Shown here piece by piece: positions 34,402-46,690 of a stretch of 59,077 nt of DNA (positions are counted from its first letter, which is position 1; the number at the start of each line of letters is the position of its first letter). The translations under genes and the position numbers were made by a program. Under the pieces are notes generated by a model that worked only from the letters and a program-made list of their open reading frames with translations, had not been told where the DNA came from and searched no databases. Source of the DNA: Bacillus sp. NTK071 (lineage in GTDB: Bacteria; Bacillota; Bacilli; Bacillales; Guptibacillaceae); the NCBI RefSeq assembly GCF_017303315.1, contig NZ_JAFKOI010000018.1:1-59077 (forward strand). Reading direction: 5' to 3'.

Positions 34402-35037
34402 ATGACCAAAGGAATCTTAGGAAGAAAAGTAGGCATGACACAAGTCTTTGCTGACAACGGAGATATTATCCCGGTAACTGTTATTGAAGCAGAACCTAAC
34501 GTTGTCCTTCAAAAGAAAGTTGTTGATACAGATGGATACGAAGCAATTCAAGTTGGTTTTGCTGACAAGAAGAAATCTCGTTTCAACAAGCCTGAAGAAG
34601 GCCATGCTACAAAAGCGAGCACAACACCTAAGCGCTTCGTGAAAGAAATTCGTAACGCAGAAGGTAGTTACGAAATTGGTCAGGAAGTCAAGGTTGATAT
34701 CTTTAACGAAGGTGACGTAGTTGATGTAACTGGTACGTCTAAAGGGAAAGGTTTCCAAGGTGCAATTAAGCGCCATAACCAATCTCGCGGACCAATGACT
34801 CACGGTTCTCGTTACCACCGTCGTCCAGGTTCAATGGGACCTATCGATCCAATGCGCGTAATGAAAGGTAAACTTCTACCTGGTCGCATGGGTGGCGAAC
34901 GTACAACTGTACAAAACCTAGAAATCGTTAAAGTTGATGTAGAACGTAATGTACTTCTAGTAAAAGGTAACGTACCTGGAGCTAAGAAAAGCTACGTAAC
35001 TATACAAAGCGCGGTTAAAGCAAAAGAAGCTAAGTAA
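34402..35037 (+). CDS. rplC: 50S ribosomal protein L3
   Basis: L3 is an early 50S assembly protein with a loop reaching the peptidyl transferase centre. The 211 residues contain the [16 protein letters not shown] start, the loop region [20 protein letters not shown] and [11 protein letters not shown], and the [14 protein letters not shown] end of the globular domain. It also activates Mini-III, encoded in this window by mrnC. TTAGGAGGTG precedes the ATG. Confidence 0.97.
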   Translation: MTKGILGRKVGMTQVFADNGDIIPVTVIEAEPNVVLQKKVVDTDGYEAIQVGFADKKKSRFNKPEEGHATKASTTPKRFVKEIRNAEGSYEIGQEVKVDIFNEGDVVDVTGTSKGKGFQGAIKRHNQSRGPMTHGSRYHRRPGSMGPIDPMRVMKGKLLPGRMGGERTTVQNLEIVKVDVERNVLLVKGNVPGAKKSYVTIQSAVKAKEAK

Positions 35038-35054
35038 GAAGGGAGGATATCCAA

Positions 35055-35678
35055 GTGCCTAAAGTAACAATGTTCAACCAAACCGGAGCACAAGTTGGCG
35101 ACATCGAACTCGCTGAAGCAATCTTCGGGATCGAACCAAACGAAAGTGTTATGTATGATGCGGTTATCATGCAGCAAGCATCTTTGCGTCAAGGTAACCA
35201 CGACGTGAAAAATCGTTCAGAAGTACGCGGTGGTGGAGCTAAACCATGGCGCCAAAAAGGAACAGGTCGTGCTCGTCAGGGCTCAATCCGTTCACCACAA
35301 TGGGTTGGCGGTGGAGTAGTATTTGGTCCGACACCAAGAAGCTATTCTTATAAGCTACCTAAAAAAGTTCGCCGTTTGGCTATCAGATCTGCTTTGTCTT
35401 CTAAAGTACAAACAGAGGATATGGTCATCGTGGACAGCATTTCTTTTGATGCACCAAAAACAAAGGAAATGAAATCAGTACTATCAAGCCTTTCAGCAGA
35501 AAGCAAGGCGCTTATCGTTACAGGCGACTATAACGAAGCTGTCGCATTATCTGCACGCAATATTCCTGGTGTTACTGTTGTAACTTCAGCTGGACTTAAT
35601 ATTCTTGATGTCCTTAAAGCTGATAAACTAGTTATGACAAAAGACGCTGTGGAAAAAGTAGAGGAGGTGCTAGCGTAA
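35055..35678 (+). CDS. rplD: 50S ribosomal protein L4
   Basis: L4 lines the peptide exit tunnel; macrolide-resistance changes map to its loop. The 207-residue product has the GTG start after GGGAGGATATC and the loop segment [24 protein letters not shown], given here as the wild-type tunnel motif [12 protein letters not shown] (about 64-75). In enterobacteria L4 represses this operon; Bacillus control differs. Stop overlaps the rplW start (TAATG). Confidence 0.97.
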   Translation: MPKVTMFNQTGAQVGDIELAEAIFGIEPNESVMYDAVIMQQASLRQGNHDVKNRSEVRGGGAKPWRQKGTGRARQGSIRSPQWVGGGVVFGPTPRSYSYKLPKKVRRLAIRSALSSKVQTEDMVIVDSISFDAPKTKEMKSVLSSLSAESKALIVTGDYNEAVALSARNIPGVTVVTSAGLNILDVLKADKLVMTKDAVEKVEEVLA

Positions 35679-35965
35679 TGAACGCTCGTGATGTTATCAA
35701 GCGCCCCGTTATTACTGAAGCTACTACTGACGTAATGGCAGACAAAAAGTATACGTTCGAAGTTGACACTCGTGCTAACAAAACTCAAATCAAGAGTGCT
35801 CTAGAAGAAATCTTCGGAGTTAAAGTTGCAGGAGTAAACACTCAAAACTATATGGGTAAAAAGAAACGTGTTGGCCGCCACAGCGGATTTACACCACGTC
35901 GCAAAAAAGCTATCGTGACGCTTACACCAGAGAGCAAAGAATTAGATTTCTTTGAAGGCGTCTAA
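35678..35965 (+). CDS. rplW: 50S ribosomal protein L23
   Basis: L23 sits at the tunnel exit and is the docking site of trigger factor and signal recognition particle. The 95-residue product begins [15 protein letters not shown], has the family block [17 protein letters not shown], and the basic tail [28 protein letters not shown] at the end of rplD drives its ATG, which overlaps the rplD stop. Confidence 0.96.
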   Translation: MNARDVIKRPVITEATTDVMADKKYTFEVDTRANKTQIKSALEEIFGVKVAGVNTQNYMGKKKRVGRHSGFTPRRKKAIVTLTPESKELDFFEGV

Positions 35966-35993
35966 AAAATAATAGAGAAGGAGGGAAATAAGA

Positions 35994-36824
35994 ATGGCGA
36001 TTAAAAAGTATAAACCGACCACAAATGGTCGTCGTGGTATGTCAGTATCTGATTTTGCTGAAATCACTACAGACCAGCCTGAAAAGTCGTTGCTTGCACC
36101 TATTCATAGAAAAGGTGGACGTAACAACCAAGGTCGCTTAACTGTTCGTCACCAGGGTGGCGGTCATAAGCGTAAATACCGTGTAATTGACTTTAAACGA
36201 GACAAAGATGGAATACCAGGACGCGTTGCTACGATCGAATACGATCCAAACCGTTCTGCTAACATCGCTCTTATCAACTATGCTGATGGAGAGAAGCGTT
36301 ACATTCTTGCTCCAAAAGGACTTAAAGTAGGAACTGAAATTATGTCTGGCGTTGACGCTGACATTAAAGTAGGAAACGCTCTTCCACTAATCAACATTCC
36401 AGTTGGTACAACAATTCACAACATCGAACTTAAGCCAGGCCGCGGCGGACAACTTGTTCGTTCTGCTGGTGCAGAAGCTCAGCTTCTAGGTAAAGAAGGT
36501 AGATACGTACTAGTACGTCTTCGTTCTGGAGAAACTCGTATGATTCTTTCTACTTGCCGCGCAACAGTTGGTCAGGTTGGTAACCTTGAGCACGAGCTTA
36601 TCAATATTGGTAAAGCTGGACGTTCTCGTTGGTTGGGTATCCGCCCTACAGTTCGTGGTTCAGTAATGAACCCTGTTGATCACCCACACGGTGGTGGTGA
36701 AGGTCGTGCGCCGATCGGACGTAAATCACCAATGTCACCATGGGGCAAACCAACCCTTGGATTTAAGACTCGTAAGAAGAACAAAGACTCCGACAAGTAC
36801 ATCGTACGTCGTCGCAAAAAATAA
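35994..36824 (+). CDS. rplB: 50S ribosomal protein L2
   Basis: L2 is an essential 50S protein near the peptidyl transferase centre and the B7b intersubunit bridge. The 276 residues carry the N-terminal [14 protein letters not shown], the OB- and SH3-like middle, and the conserved [19 protein letters not shown] (about 225-243) with the functional histidine (His230 region). AGGAGGG precedes the ATG. Confidence 0.97.
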   Translation: MAIKKYKPTTNGRRGMSVSDFAEITTDQPEKSLLAPIHRKGGRNNQGRLTVRHQGGGHKRKYRVIDFKRDKDGIPGRVATIEYDPNRSANIALINYADGEKRYILAPKGLKVGTEIMSGVDADIKVGNALPLINIPVGTTIHNIELKPGRGGQLVRSAGAEAQLLGKEGRYVLVRLRSGETRMILSTCRATVGQVGNLEHELINIGKAGRSRWLGIRPTVRGSVMNPVDHPHGGGEGRAPIGRKSPMSPWGKPTLGFKTRKKNKDSDKYIVRRRKK

Positions 36825-36882
36825 TGGGATTAACCTACGGTTCCAAGGGACCGTAGCTTAATCACAAAAGGGAGGTTCACAA

Positions 36883-37161
36883 ATGGGTCGTAGTTTGAAA
36901 AAAGGACCTTTTGTCGACGATCATTTAATGAAAAAGGTCGAAGACTTAAATGAAAAGAGCGACAAAAAAGTTATCAAAACTTGGTCTCGTCGTTCAACAG
37001 TATTCCCAGAATTTATTGGACACACTTTTGCAGTATATGATGGACGCAAGCACGTACCGGTTTATGTTACAGAAGACATGGTCGGACACAAGCTTGGCGA
37101 ATTTGCTCCAACTCGCACATACCGCGGGCATGCTGCAGATGACAAAAAAACTAGACGTTAA
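36883..37161 (+). CDS. rpsS: 30S ribosomal protein S19
   Basis: S19 binds the 30S head with S13 and contacts the A-site finger bridge. The 92-residue product has [15 protein letters not shown] at the start and [27 protein letters not shown] in the core, with only the usual residues. GGGAGG precedes the ATG. Confidence 0.97.
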   Translation: MGRSLKKGPFVDDHLMKKVEDLNEKSDKKVIKTWSRRSTVFPEFIGHTFAVYDGRKHVPVYVTEDMVGHKLGEFAPTRTYRGHAADDKKTRR

Positions 37162-37181
37162 TTTGAGGGGAGGTACAACGA

Positions 37182-37523
37182 ATGCAAGCTAAAGCTGTTG
37201 CAAAACACGTGCGTATTGCTCCTCGTAAAGCACGCTTAGTCGTAGATCTCATTCGAGGAAAGCAAGTCGGTGAAGCTATTGCGATTTTGCGCAACACAAA
37301 CAAAGCTGCTTCTCCAGTAGTTGAGAAAGTGCTTAACTCTGCGATCGCTAATGCAGAGCACAATCTTGAGTTAGAACCAAACAATCTTACGGTTTCTCAA
37401 GTGTTTGTGGACGAAGGAGTAACAATGAAACGTTTCCGCCCACGTGCTATGGGTAGAGCTAGCCGCATCAACAAGCGCACTAGCCACATCACAGTCGTGG
37501 TATCAGAAAAGAAGGAGGGATAA
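37182..37523 (+). CDS. rplV: 50S ribosomal protein L22
   Basis: L22's beta-hairpin lines the exit tunnel next to L4; erythromycin-resistance changes map there. The 113 residues include the N-terminal [18 protein letters not shown] and the hairpin [20 protein letters not shown] (about 84-103), which is full length. GGGGAGG precedes the ATG. rpsC follows after three bases. Confidence 0.97.
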   Translation: MQAKAVAKHVRIAPRKARLVVDLIRGKQVGEAIAILRNTNKAASPVVEKVLNSAIANAEHNLELEPNNLTVSQVFVDEGVTMKRFRPRAMGRASRINKRTSHITVVVSEKKEG

Positions 37524-37526
37524 CGA

Positions 37527-38186
37527 GTGGGTCAGAAAATTAATCCGGTAGGACTTCGAATTGGTGTCATTCGTGATTGGGAGTCTAAATGGTACGCAGA
37601 CAAAGATTACGCTAACCTTTTACACGAAGATATTAAAATTCGTGAATATATTGAAAAACGTTTGAAAGATGCATCTGTATCAGCTGTTGAAATCGAGCGT
37701 GCAGCAAACCGAGTGAATGTAACAGTGAAAACTGCTAAGCCTGGTATGGTGATCGGTAAGGGTGGTTCTGAAGTTGAGTCTCTTCGTAAGTCTCTCGCGG
37801 AACTAACAGGTAAGAAAGTTCACGTTAACATCTTTGAAATTAAGCAAGCTGACATTGACGCAACACTAGTTGCAGATAACATTGCTCGTCAACTTGAAAA
37901 CCGCGTTTCTTTCCGTCGCGCTATGAAGCAAACTATTCAACGTGCGATGAGATCAGGCGCAAAAGGAATTAAAACGCAAGTATCTGGCCGTCTAAACGGT
38001 GCTGATATTGCTCGTTCTGAATCATACAGTGAAGGTACTGTACCTCTTCATACACTTCGTGCTGACATCGATTATGGTACTGCAGAAGCAGATACTACTT
38101 ACGGTAAGCTTGGTGTGAAGATTTGGATCTATCGTGGTGAAGTCCTTCCAACGAAAGGAACGCAAAAAGAGGAAGGGGGAAAATAA
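37527..38186 (+). CDS. rpsC: 30S ribosomal protein S3
   Basis: S3 forms part of the mRNA entry tunnel and helicase. The 219 residues begin [18 protein letters not shown], carry the KH domain GXXG loop as [11 protein letters not shown] (about 74-84), and the C-terminal domain [13 protein letters not shown]. The start is a GTG after AAGGAGGG at the end of rplV. Confidence 0.97.
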   Translation: MGQKINPVGLRIGVIRDWESKWYADKDYANLLHEDIKIREYIEKRLKDASVSAVEIERAANRVNVTVKTAKPGMVIGKGGSEVESLRKSLAELTGKKVHVNIFEIKQADIDATLVADNIARQLENRVSFRRAMKQTIQRAMRSGAKGIKTQVSGRLNGADIARSESYSEGTVPLHTLRADIDYGTAEADTTYGKLGVKIWIYRGEVLPTKGTQKEEGGK

Positions 38187-38817
<631 letters not shown>

Positions 38818-38838
38818 TATGAGGGGAGGTTTGCGAAA

Positions 38839-39102
38839 ATGAGCGAACGCAATAATCGCAAAGAATACACTGGGCGTGTAGTCTCTGACAAAATGGATAA
38901 GACAATTACTGTTATGGTTGAGACTTATAAGATGCACCCGTTATACGGTAAACGCGTTAAGTACTCTAAGAAGTTCAAAGCGCATGATGAAAACAACACT
39001 GCAAAAATCAACGACGTTGTAACAATCATGGAAACTCGTCCTGTATCTAAAGACAAACGTTTCCGTCTTGTAGAAGTAGTTGTAGAAGCAGTTATTATCT
39101 AA
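38839..39102 (+). CDS. rpsQ: 30S ribosomal protein S17
   Basis: S17 is an OB-fold primary binder of the 16S 5' domain. The 87-residue sequence has [22 protein letters not shown] and the conserved [19 protein letters not shown] block. GGGGAGG precedes the ATG. Confidence 0.97.
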   Translation: MSERNNRKEYTGRVVSDKMDKTITVMVETYKMHPLYGKRVKYSKKFKAHDENNTAKINDVVTIMETRPVSKDKRFRLVEVVVEAVII

Positions 39103-39147
39103 ATGAACTCGGATCATTTACTAATGTCCGAAGGGAGGTCTTTCTAG

Positions 39148-39516
39148 ATGATTCAACAGGAATCTCGTTTGAAAACAGCAGACAACTCTGGTGCACGTGA
39201 ATTGCTTTGTATCAAAGTGCTTGGCGGCTCGGGTCGTAAAACTGCTAATATCGGTGATGTAATTGTTTGTTCTGTGAAACAAGCAACACCTGGCGGCGTT
39301 GTTAAGAAAGGTGAAGTCGTTAGAGCTGTTATTGTACGCAGTAAAAGTGGCGTTCGTCGTCAAGATGGTTCATACATCAAATTTGACGAAAACGCAGCGG
39401 TTGTTATCCGTGATGACAAAGGACCGCGCGGAACACGTATTTTCGGACCAGTTGCTCGTGAACTACGCGACAGCCAGTTCATGAAAATCGTTTCTCTTGC
39501 TCCAGAAGTTCTTTAA
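39148..39516 (+). CDS. rplN: 50S ribosomal protein L14
   Basis: L14 lies at the subunit interface and binds the assembly factor RsfS. The 122 residues begin [27 protein letters not shown] and contain the family block [19 protein letters not shown] and [21 protein letters not shown] precedes the ATG. Confidence 0.97.
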   Translation: MIQQESRLKTADNSGARELLCIKVLGGSGRKTANIGDVIVCSVKQATPGGVVKKGEVVRAVIVRSKSGVRRQDGSYIKFDENAAVVIRDDKGPRGTRIFGPVARELRDSQFMKIVSLAPEVL

Positions 39517-39557
39517 TCATTTGAAAATAGATGCCTTGTAAGGAGGTGCGCGACCTT

Positions 39558-39869
39558 ATGCACGTAAAAAAGGGAGATAAAGTAAAAGTTATTTCTGGTA
39601 AGGACAAAGGTAAACAAGGTGTGATCCTTGAAGCTTACCCGAAAAAAGATAGAGTTATCGTTGAAGGTGTCAACCTTGTTAAGAAACACTCGAAACCATC
39701 ACAGGCTAATCCTCAAGGTGGAATTATCGAGCAGGAAGCAGCGATCCACGTTTCTAACGTAATGACGCTAGATCCGAAGTCTGGTGAACCTACTCGCGTT
39801 GGATACAAAGTAGACAACGGTAAAAAAGTTCGTATCTCAAAAAAATCCGGTGAAGTACTCGATAAGTAG
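39558..39869 (+). CDS. rplX: 50S ribosomal protein L24
   Basis: L24 is an assembly initiator for the 50S subunit with an N-terminal KOW motif ([19 protein letters not shown], about 6-24). I use the ATG at 39558 ([11 protein letters not shown]; 103 residues), 10 bases after AAGGAGGTG; the ATG at 39531 is upstream of that site and was rejected. Confidence 0.96.
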   Translation: MHVKKGDKVKVISGKDKGKQGVILEAYPKKDRVIVEGVNLVKKHSKPSQANPQGGIIEQEAAIHVSNVMTLDPKSGEPTRVGYKVDNGKKVRISKKSGEVLDK

Positions 39870-39894
39870 TTCGTAGCGAAAGGAGGTCAATCCG

Positions 39895-40434
39895 ATGAAT
39901 CGTTTCCAAGAAAAGTATCAAAATGAAACTAAACCTGCACTAATGGAGAAATTTAATTATTCCTCTGTTATGGAAGTTCCAAAGCTTGAAAAGATTGTAA
40001 TCAACATGGGTGTTGGTGACGCTGTTCAGAATCCTAAAGCTCTAGATACAGCAGTTGAGGAGCTTCAGTTAATCTCAGGTCAAAAACCAATAATCACACG
40101 TGCGAAAAAGTCAATCGCTGGCTTTAAGCTTCGTGAAGACATGCCAATCGGTGCAAAAGTTACATTGCGCGGAACTCGCATGTTTGAATTCTTAGACAAA
40201 CTTATTTCTGTATCACTACCACGTGTACGTGACTTCAGAGGTATTTCTAAGAAATCATTCGATGGCCGTGGTAACTATACACTTGGTGTTAAAGAACAGT
40301 TGATTTTCCCTGAAATTGATTACGATAAAGTTAACAAAGTACGCGGAATGGACATCGTTATCGTAACGACAGCTAATACGGACGAAGAGAGCCGTGAAAT
40401 GTTGACTAACCTAGGTATGCCATTTCAAAAGTAA
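39895..40434 (+). CDS. rplE: 50S ribosomal protein L5
   Basis: L5 binds 5S rRNA and contacts S13 and P-site tRNA. The 179-residue sequence contains the [15 protein letters not shown] block (about 33-47, read [11 protein letters not shown] here), [25 protein letters not shown], and the [12 protein letters not shown] segment. AAAGGAGGTC precedes the ATG. Confidence 0.97.
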   Translation: MNRFQEKYQNETKPALMEKFNYSSVMEVPKLEKIVINMGVGDAVQNPKALDTAVEELQLISGQKPIITRAKKSIAGFKLREDMPIGAKVTLRGTRMFEFLDKLISVSLPRVRDFRGISKKSFDGRGNYTLGVKEQLIFPEIDYDKVNKVRGMDIVIVTTANTDEESREMLTNLGMPFQK

Positions 40435-40438
40435 GTAA

Positions 40439-40636
<198 letters not shown>

Positions 40637-40665
40637 ACCCGAAATAGGGAAGGAGGTAATTACTA

Positions 40666-41064
40666 ATGGTCATGACTGATCCAATCGCAGATATGCTTAC
40701 AAGAATTCGTAATGCGAACACTGTTCGTCACGAAAAGCTTGAGTTTCCTGCATCTAATTCGAAAAAAAGCATCGCTGAAATCCTCAAACGTGAAGGTTTT
40801 GTACGTGATGTTGAAATGATCGAAGACAGCAAACAAGGAATCATCCGTATCTTCTTAAAGTACGGTTCAAATAACGAGCGCGTTATCACTGGATTAAAGC
40901 GAATCAGTAAACCTGGTCTTCGCGTATACGCTAAAGCAGACGAAGTACCACGTGTACTTGGCGGTCTAGGAATCGCTCTTGTTTCTACTTCTAAAGGAAT
41001 TATGACGGACAAAGAAGCTCGTCAACAGCAAGTAGGCGGAGAAGTTCTAGCGTACGTTTGGTAA
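40666..41064 (+). CDS. rpsH: 30S ribosomal protein S8
   Basis: S8 binds the central domain of 16S rRNA and, in enterobacteria, represses the spc operon. The 132 residues begin [18 protein letters not shown] and end with the conserved [26 protein letters not shown], which is standard. AAGGAGGT precedes the ATG. Confidence 0.97.
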   Translation: MVMTDPIADMLTRIRNANTVRHEKLEFPASNSKKSIAEILKREGFVRDVEMIEDSKQGIIRIFLKYGSNNERVITGLKRISKPGLRVYAKADEVPRVLGGLGIALVSTSKGIMTDKEARQQQVGGEVLAYVW

Positions 41065-41091
41065 TTCTTAAAGCAGAATGGAGGTGTAATT

Positions 41092-41628
41092 ATGTCACGT
41101 GTCGGACTTAAACCGGTTGAAATCCCAAGTGGTGTAACAATCGATATCAAAGGAGACGTTGTAACGGTTAAAGGACCTAAAGGGGAACTTTCTCGTACAT
41201 TCAGCTCTGATATCAAAGTAAACATTGAAGAGAACGTGCTAACAGTAGCTCGTCCTTCAGATCACAAAGAGCACCGTGCACTTCACGGAACGACTCGCAG
41301 CCTGATCGCTAACATGGTTGAAGGTGTGACTAAAGGCTTTGAAAAAGGTCTTGAAATCATCGGGGTTGGTTATCGTGCAAGCAAATCTGGTGAAAAACTT
41401 ATCCTTAACGTAGGGTACTCTCACCCAGTTGAGATGGTTCCTGAACAAGGTATTGATATTGAAGTTCCTTCAAACACAAAAGTGGTTGTAAGAGGAATTG
41501 ACAAAGAACGCGTTGGAGCTGTTGCAGCAAATATCCGCGCTGTCCGTACTCCAGAACCTTACAAAGGTAAAGGAATTCGCTACGAAGGCGAGTATGTACG
41601 TCGTAAAGAAGGTAAAACAGGCAAATAG
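41092..41628 (+). CDS. rplF: 50S ribosomal protein L6
   Basis: L6 sits near the sarcin-ricin loop and factor-binding site. The 178 residues are two repeated alpha/beta domains, with the C-terminal signature [31 protein letters not shown] precedes the ATG. Sequence and length are unremarkable. Confidence 0.97.
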   Translation: MSRVGLKPVEIPSGVTIDIKGDVVTVKGPKGELSRTFSSDIKVNIEENVLTVARPSDHKEHRALHGTTRSLIANMVEGVTKGFEKGLEIIGVGYRASKSGEKLILNVGYSHPVEMVPEQGIDIEVPSNTKVVVRGIDKERVGAVAANIRAVRTPEPYKGKGIRYEGEYVRRKEGKTGK

Positions 41629-41659
41629 GTAAAAACCTAGCGGAAAGGAGTGACGTTTA

Positions 41660-42022
41660 ATGATCACTAAAGCCGATAAAAACAAAGCGCGTCAAAAAAG
41701 ACACGCTCGCGTTCGCCGCACAGTTACCGGCACTACTGAACGTCCGCGTCTAAACGTATTCCGTTCTAACAAGAACATCTATGCACAGCTTATCGATGAC
41801 ACTAAAGGTGTTACTATCGTATCAGCTTCTAGCATGGAACAAGGAATTGACGTTGAGCACGGAAGTAACACAGAAGCTGCTGTAAAAGTCGGAGAAACAA
41901 TCGCAAAGCGTGCAGTTGAAGCTGGATATTCTGTAGTGGTTTTCGACCGCGGAGGATACCTTTATCACGGACGTGTAAAAGCTCTTGCAGACGCAGCGCG
42001 TGAAGCAGGACTGAAATTTTAA
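41660..42022 (+). CDS. rplR: 50S ribosomal protein L18
   Basis: L18 binds 5S rRNA with L5. The 120-residue product begins with a basic tail ([19 protein letters not shown]), includes [16 protein letters not shown], and ends [33 protein letters not shown] precedes the ATG. Confidence 0.97.
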   Translation: MITKADKNKARQKRHARVRRTVTGTTERPRLNVFRSNKNIYAQLIDDTKGVTIVSASSMEQGIDVEHGSNTEAAVKVGETIAKRAVEAGYSVVVFDRGGYLYHGRVKALADAAREAGLKF

Positions 42023-42040
42023 TAAAAAGGAGGTTGACCC

Positions 42041-42541
42041 ATGCGTAGCATTGATGCTAACAAACTAGAACTTGAAGAACGCGTTGTTACCGTTAACCGC
42101 GTAGCGAAAGTTGTTAAAGGTGGACGTCGTTTCCGCTTTGCAGCAATCGTAGTTGTCGGAGACAAAAACGGTCACGTTGGATTCGGAACTGGTAAAGCGC
42201 AGGAAGTTCCTGAAGCAATTCGTAAAGCTATCGAAGATGCGAAGAAGAACTTAATTACTGTTCCTGTTGTAGGAACTACAATCCCTCACCAAATTACAGG
42301 TCATTTCGGAGCTGGTAACGTACTATTGAAACCTGCTTCTGAAGGTACAGGAGTTATTGCTGGTGGACCTGTTCGTGCGGTACTAGAACTTGCTGGTGTA
42401 GGTGACATTCTATCTAAGTCTCTTGGATCTAACAATCCGATTAACATGGTGCGTGCAACTCTTAATGGCCTTGAAAACCTTAAGCGTGCGGAAGACGTTG
42501 CAAAGCTTCGTGGAAAATCTGTAGAAGAGCTACTAGGTTAA
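42041..42541 (+). CDS. rpsE: 30S ribosomal protein S5
   Basis: S5 lines the mRNA entry and affects decoding accuracy; spectinomycin-resistance changes map to its N-terminal loop, which here is the unmodified [15 protein letters not shown]. The 166-residue product has the family block [19 protein letters not shown] and the C-terminal [21 protein letters not shown] precedes the ATG. Confidence 0.97.
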   Translation: MRSIDANKLELEERVVTVNRVAKVVKGGRRFRFAAIVVVGDKNGHVGFGTGKAQEVPEAIRKAIEDAKKNLITVPVVGTTIPHQITGHFGAGNVLLKPASEGTGVIAGGPVRAVLELAGVGDILSKSLGSNNPINMVRATLNGLENLKRAEDVAKLRGKSVEELLG

Positions 42542-42555
42542 GGGAGGGAAAATAG

Positions 42556-42744
42556 ATGGCTAAGCAATTAGAAATCACCCTCACACGTAGTGTGATTGGT
42601 CGCCCTCAAGACCAACGCGTGACGGTAAAAACACTTGGACTAAACAAGATGCATCACACGGTTGTTCATAACGACAATCCTGCGATTCGCGGTATGATCA
42701 ACAAGGTATCTCACCTTGTAACTGTTAACGAAATTGATGCGTAA
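42556..42744 (+). CDS. rpmD: 50S ribosomal protein L30
   Basis: The 62-residue L30 has the typical short bacterial form, with [25 protein letters not shown] and a helix-rich end [18 protein letters not shown] precedes the ATG, 15 bases after rpsE. Confidence 0.96.
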   Translation: MAKQLEITLTRSVIGRPQDQRVTVKTLGLNKMHHTVVHNDNPAIRGMINKVSHLVTVNEIDA

Positions 42745-42773
42745 AAAATCTATACATTGAGGAGGTGCCCACA

Positions 42774-43214
42774 ATGAAACTACACGAACTAAAACCATCT
42801 GAAGGTTCTCGTAAAGAACGCAACAGACTTGGTCGCGGTATTGCTACTGGTAACGGTAAGACATCTGGTCGCGGTCAAAAAGGTCAAAAAGCTCGTTCTG
42901 GCGGCGGAGTACGCGTCGGTTTCGAAGGAGGACAACTTCCAATCTTCAAACGTCTACCTAAGCGTGGATTTACAAACATGAACCGTAAAGAGTTCGCGAT
43001 TGTTAATCTTGATTCGCTTAACCGTTTCGAAGATGGAACTGAAGTTTCTCCAGAGCTTCTTTTGGAAACTGGCGTAGTAAGCAAAGAAAAAGCTGGAATT
43101 AAGATTCTAGGTAGTGGTAAGCTTGAGAAAAAGCTTACCGTCAAAGCCCATAAGTTCTCTGCTTCTGCAAAAGAGGCTATTGAAGCGGCAGGCGGAAACA
43201 CTGAGGTGATCTAA
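42774..43214 (+). CDS. rplO: 50S ribosomal protein L15
   Basis: L15 is a late-assembly 50S protein with a long glycine- and arginine-rich N-terminal extension ([28 protein letters not shown] region). I use the ATG at 42774 ([12 protein letters not shown]; 146 residues, as in B. subtilis), after GAGGAGGTG; the in-frame start at 42765 lies in the ribosome site. Its stop overlaps the secY ATG (TAATG). Confidence 0.96.
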   Translation: MKLHELKPSEGSRKERNRLGRGIATGNGKTSGRGQKGQKARSGGGVRVGFEGGQLPIFKRLPKRGFTNMNRKEFAIVNLDSLNRFEDGTEVSPELLLETGVVSKEKAGIKILGSGKLEKKLTVKAHKFSASAKEAIEAAGGNTEVI

Positions 43215-44509
43215 TGTTCCAAGCAATCTCCAACATTATGCGCGTAGGTGATATTAGAAATAAAGTAATATTCACCCTACTCATGCTTGTCGTGTTCCGA
43301 ATCGGAACATTCATACCAGTTCCAGGTGTGAACAGAGACGTACTACAATTTCAAGATCAAATGAGTCTCTTCGGAGTTCTCAACACCTTTGGCGGTGGAG
43401 CGTTGCAAAACTTCTCCATCTTTGCCATGGGAATTATGCCTTACATCACTGCTTCTATTATTGTACAGCTATTGCAAATGGACGTTGTTCCTAAGTTTAC
43501 CGAATGGTCTAAACAAGGGGAAGCCGGACGCAAGAAGCTAACGCAGGTTACTCGTTATGGAACGATCGGACTTGGACTTATCCAAGGTATTGGTCTTTCA
43601 ATCGGGTTCAACAATATTGTTGGTGGACAGTTGATTAGTAATCCAGGCGTACTAACGTATCTTAATATTTCTCTTGTTTTAACAGCCGGAACGGCTTTTT
43701 TGATGTGGTTAGGCGAACAGATCACAGCAAAAGGCGTAGGAAATGGAATTTCAATCATCATTTTTGCTGGTATTGTTGCTGCAATTCCACCAGGGCTTAA
43801 TCAGCTCTATGCACAGATGTTTGAAGGTTCTCAAGATGAGTTGTTCCTTAACATTGTTACACTTGTGATTCTTGCACTTGCAGCACTCGCAATTGTTGTA
43901 GCTGTTATCTTTGTTCAACAAGGTCTTCGAAAAATTCCAATTCAATATGCCAAGCGTACTGTAAACCGCAGACAAGTTGGTGGACAATCCACACACTTAC
44001 CAATTAAGGTCAATGCAGCAGGTGTTATTCCAGTTATCTTTGCAATATCACTGATTATTACTCCACCAACAATCGCTAGGTTGTTCGGAGATAATACGGT
44101 AACGGAGTGGATCGTACGGGTATTTGATTATACGCAACCTATTGGTATGGTCGTGTATGCGTTACTCATCATTGGATTTACGTATTTCTATACGTTTGTC
44201 CAGGTTAATCCGGAGAAGATGGCTGAGAATCTTAAAAAGCAGGGTGGATACATTCCTGGTATTCGTCCGGGTAATGCAACGGAAACGTACATTACTCGCA
44301 TTCTCTACCGCTTAACATTTGTAGGAGCACTTTTCCTTGCTGTTATATCGATTATTCCGGTATTTTTCACAACCGTAGCAGGACTGCCGCAAACGCTGCA
44401 AATCGGCGGAACAAGCTTGCTGATCGTTGTTGGGGTAGCGCTTGATACGATGAAGCAAATTGAAAGTCAATTAATTAAACGTCATTATAAAGGCTTTATT
44501 AAATCTTGA
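43214..44509 (+). CDS. secY: Preprotein translocase subunit SecY
   Basis: SecY is the pore of the Sec translocon. The 431-residue protein has ten hydrophobic spans. The plug and pore region is near FGGGALQNFSIFAMGIMPYI, and the cytosolic loops carry WSKQGEAGRKKL and the later PIQYAKR and RPGNATETYI segments that bind SecA or ribosomes. Translational coupling to rplO (TAATG) is typical. An imperfect hairpin region lies between it and adk. Confidence 0.97.
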   Translation: MFQAISNIMRVGDIRNKVIFTLLMLVVFRIGTFIPVPGVNRDVLQFQDQMSLFGVLNTFGGGALQNFSIFAMGIMPYITASIIVQLLQMDVVPKFTEWSKQGEAGRKKLTQVTRYGTIGLGLIQGIGLSIGFNNIVGGQLISNPGVLTYLNISLVLTAGTAFLMWLGEQITAKGVGNGISIIIFAGIVAAIPPGLNQLYAQMFEGSQDELFLNIVTLVILALAALAIVVAVIFVQQGLRKIPIQYAKRTVNRRQVGGQSTHLPIKVNAAGVIPVIFAISLIITPPTIARLFGDNTVTEWIVRVFDYTQPIGMVVYALLIIGFTYFYTFVQVNPEKMAENLKKQGGYIPGIRPGNATETYITRILYRLTFVGALFLAVISIIPVFFTTVAGLPQTLQIGGTSLLIVVGVALDTMKQIESQLIKRHYKGFIKS

Positions 44510-44549
44510 GGATAAATCGGGAAGAACTTTCTTCCCCTCCTTCATCCTC
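44508..44549 (+). promoter_or_regulatory. Hairpin region between secY and adk
   Basis: GGGAAG (44519-44524) pairs with CTTCCC (44531-44536) inside an outer GAGGAT/ATCCTC pair (44508-44513 with 44544-44549), which starts within the secY stop codon. No T-run follows; mRNA processing or stability is a possible role. Confidence 0.5.
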
Positions 44550-44575
44550 GATTGGGTGACGTGCGGAGGGATTAG

Positions 44576-45225
<650 letters not shown>

Positions 45226-45226
<1 letters not shown>

Positions 45227-45972
45227 TGATTATTTGCAAGACACCTCGCGAACTTGATATCATGCGAGAGGCAGGCAAAATTGTCGCACTAACTCATCAA
45301 GAGCTACAGAAGCACATCAAGCCTGGAATTACGACAAAAGAGCTGGATACGATTGCCGATCGGTTTATTCGTCAGCTTGGTGCAATTCCTTCCTTTAAGG
45401 GTTACAATGGATTCACTGGAAGTATATGCGCTTCAGTTAATGAAGAGCTTGTACATGGTATTCCAGGAGATCGCGTGTTGGCGGAGGGAGATATAATTAG
45501 TATCGATATCGGTGCTAAGTATAAAGGTTATCATGGCGATTCTGCCTGGACCTATCCTGTTGGCACTATCTCAGAAGAAGACGAACGGTTGTTAAAAGTT
45601 ACCGAGGAATCGTTATATAAAGGATTGGATGAAGCGAAAGCTGGTAAGAGGCTTTCAGATATCTCTCATGCAATTCAAGCATATGCCGAAGCTGAAGGTT
45701 TTTCGATTGTACGAGAATATGTTGGTCATGGTGTAGGTCAAGACCTTCATGAAGATCCTCAAATTCCCCATTATGGTCCTCCAGGAAAAGGACCGAGGCT
45801 AAAGCAGGGGATGGTCCTTGCAGTAGAGCCGATGGTGAATCTGGGCTCTCGCTATGTTCGAACACTTTCGGATAATTGGACTGTAGTAACAACTGACGGC
45901 AAAAACTGCGCTCACTTTGAGCACACATTTGCTGTTACGGAAGAAGGATATGAAATTCTAACAAAGGCCTAA
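45226..45972 (+). CDS. map: Methionine aminopeptidase, type I
   Basis: Removes the N-terminal methionine from new proteins. The 248-residue pita-bread fold has the metal ligands in [18 protein letters not shown] (two Asp), the [11 protein letters not shown] histidine, the AVEPMVN glutamate, and [13 protein letters not shown] glutamate. The ATG overlaps the adk stop (TAATG), so it is coupled to adk. Confidence 0.96.
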
Positions 45973-45988
45973 GTGAAGGTGATGGTTC

Positions 45989-46309
45989 GTGAAAGAGTCG
46001 GATACCGTTCCCGAGATCGGTCAGATCGTTCGGAATAGACGGGGAAGAGACGCTGAACAATATAGCGTGATTGTAGGAATCGTTGATAAACGTTATGTTT
46101 TCTTAGCAGATGGTGACAAGCGTAAGTTTGATCGACCAAAGCGGAAGAACCTCGCGCACCTTGAGCTGATAGATTATGTATCCCCTGAGGTAAAGCGAAG
46201 TCTTGAGGAAACCGGTCGTGTCACAAATGGCAAGCTGCGTTTCGCGATCTCAAAATATATGAATGAACATGTCATTGATTTAAAGGAGGGAGAGCAAGTA
46301 GATGGCTAA
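45989..46309 (+). CDS. ybzG: KOW-domain RNA-binding protein, L14e-like (YbzG)
   Basis: A 106-residue protein resembling the KOW module of archaeal and eukaryotic L14e/L6e/L27e: [23 protein letters not shown], then [19 protein letters not shown]. Its function in bacteria is unknown to me; association with the ribosome is inferred from family and position. The start is GTG after GAAGGTGATGG. It overlaps infA by eight bases, between map and infA as in B. subtilis. Confidence 0.85.
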   Translation: MKESDTVPEIGQIVRNRRGRDAEQYSVIVGIVDKRYVFLADGDKRKFDRPKRKNLAHLELIDYVSPEVKRSLEETGRVTNGKLRFAISKYMNEHVIDLKEGEQVDG

Positions 46310-46520
46310 AGAAGAAGTAATTGAAATGGAAGGCAAGGTTATCGAACCTCTGCCGAATGCAATGTTTCGAGTAGAACTCGAAAACGGTCATAAGATTCTT
46401 GCTCACGTATCCGGAAAGATACGTATGCATTACATTCGTATTCTGCCAGGTGACAAAGTAACTGTTGAGCTTTCTCCATATGACTTATCACGTGGTCGAA
46501 TCACGTATCGATATAAATAA
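46302..46520 (+). CDS. infA: Translation initiation factor IF-1
   Basis: IF-1 blocks the A site on the 30S subunit during initiation. The 72-residue OB fold is standard, with [20 protein letters not shown] and [23 protein letters not shown] and the end RITYRYK. The ribosome site GGAGGGAG lies in the end of the KOW gene. Confidence 0.97.
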   Translation: MAKEEVIEMEGKVIEPLPNAMFRVELENGHKILAHVSGKIRMHYIRILPGDKVTVELSPYDLSRGRITYRYK

Positions 46521-46528
46521 GCAGTTAA

Positions 46529-46669
<141 letters not shown>

Positions 46670-46690
46670 TATATAAGGAGGTGCAACGTA

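Noticed and set aside
43214-44509. Minus-strand and alternate-frame open frames inside secY and other ribosomal genes
   Set aside because: They are shadows of highly biased coding genes, without starts or ribosome sites.
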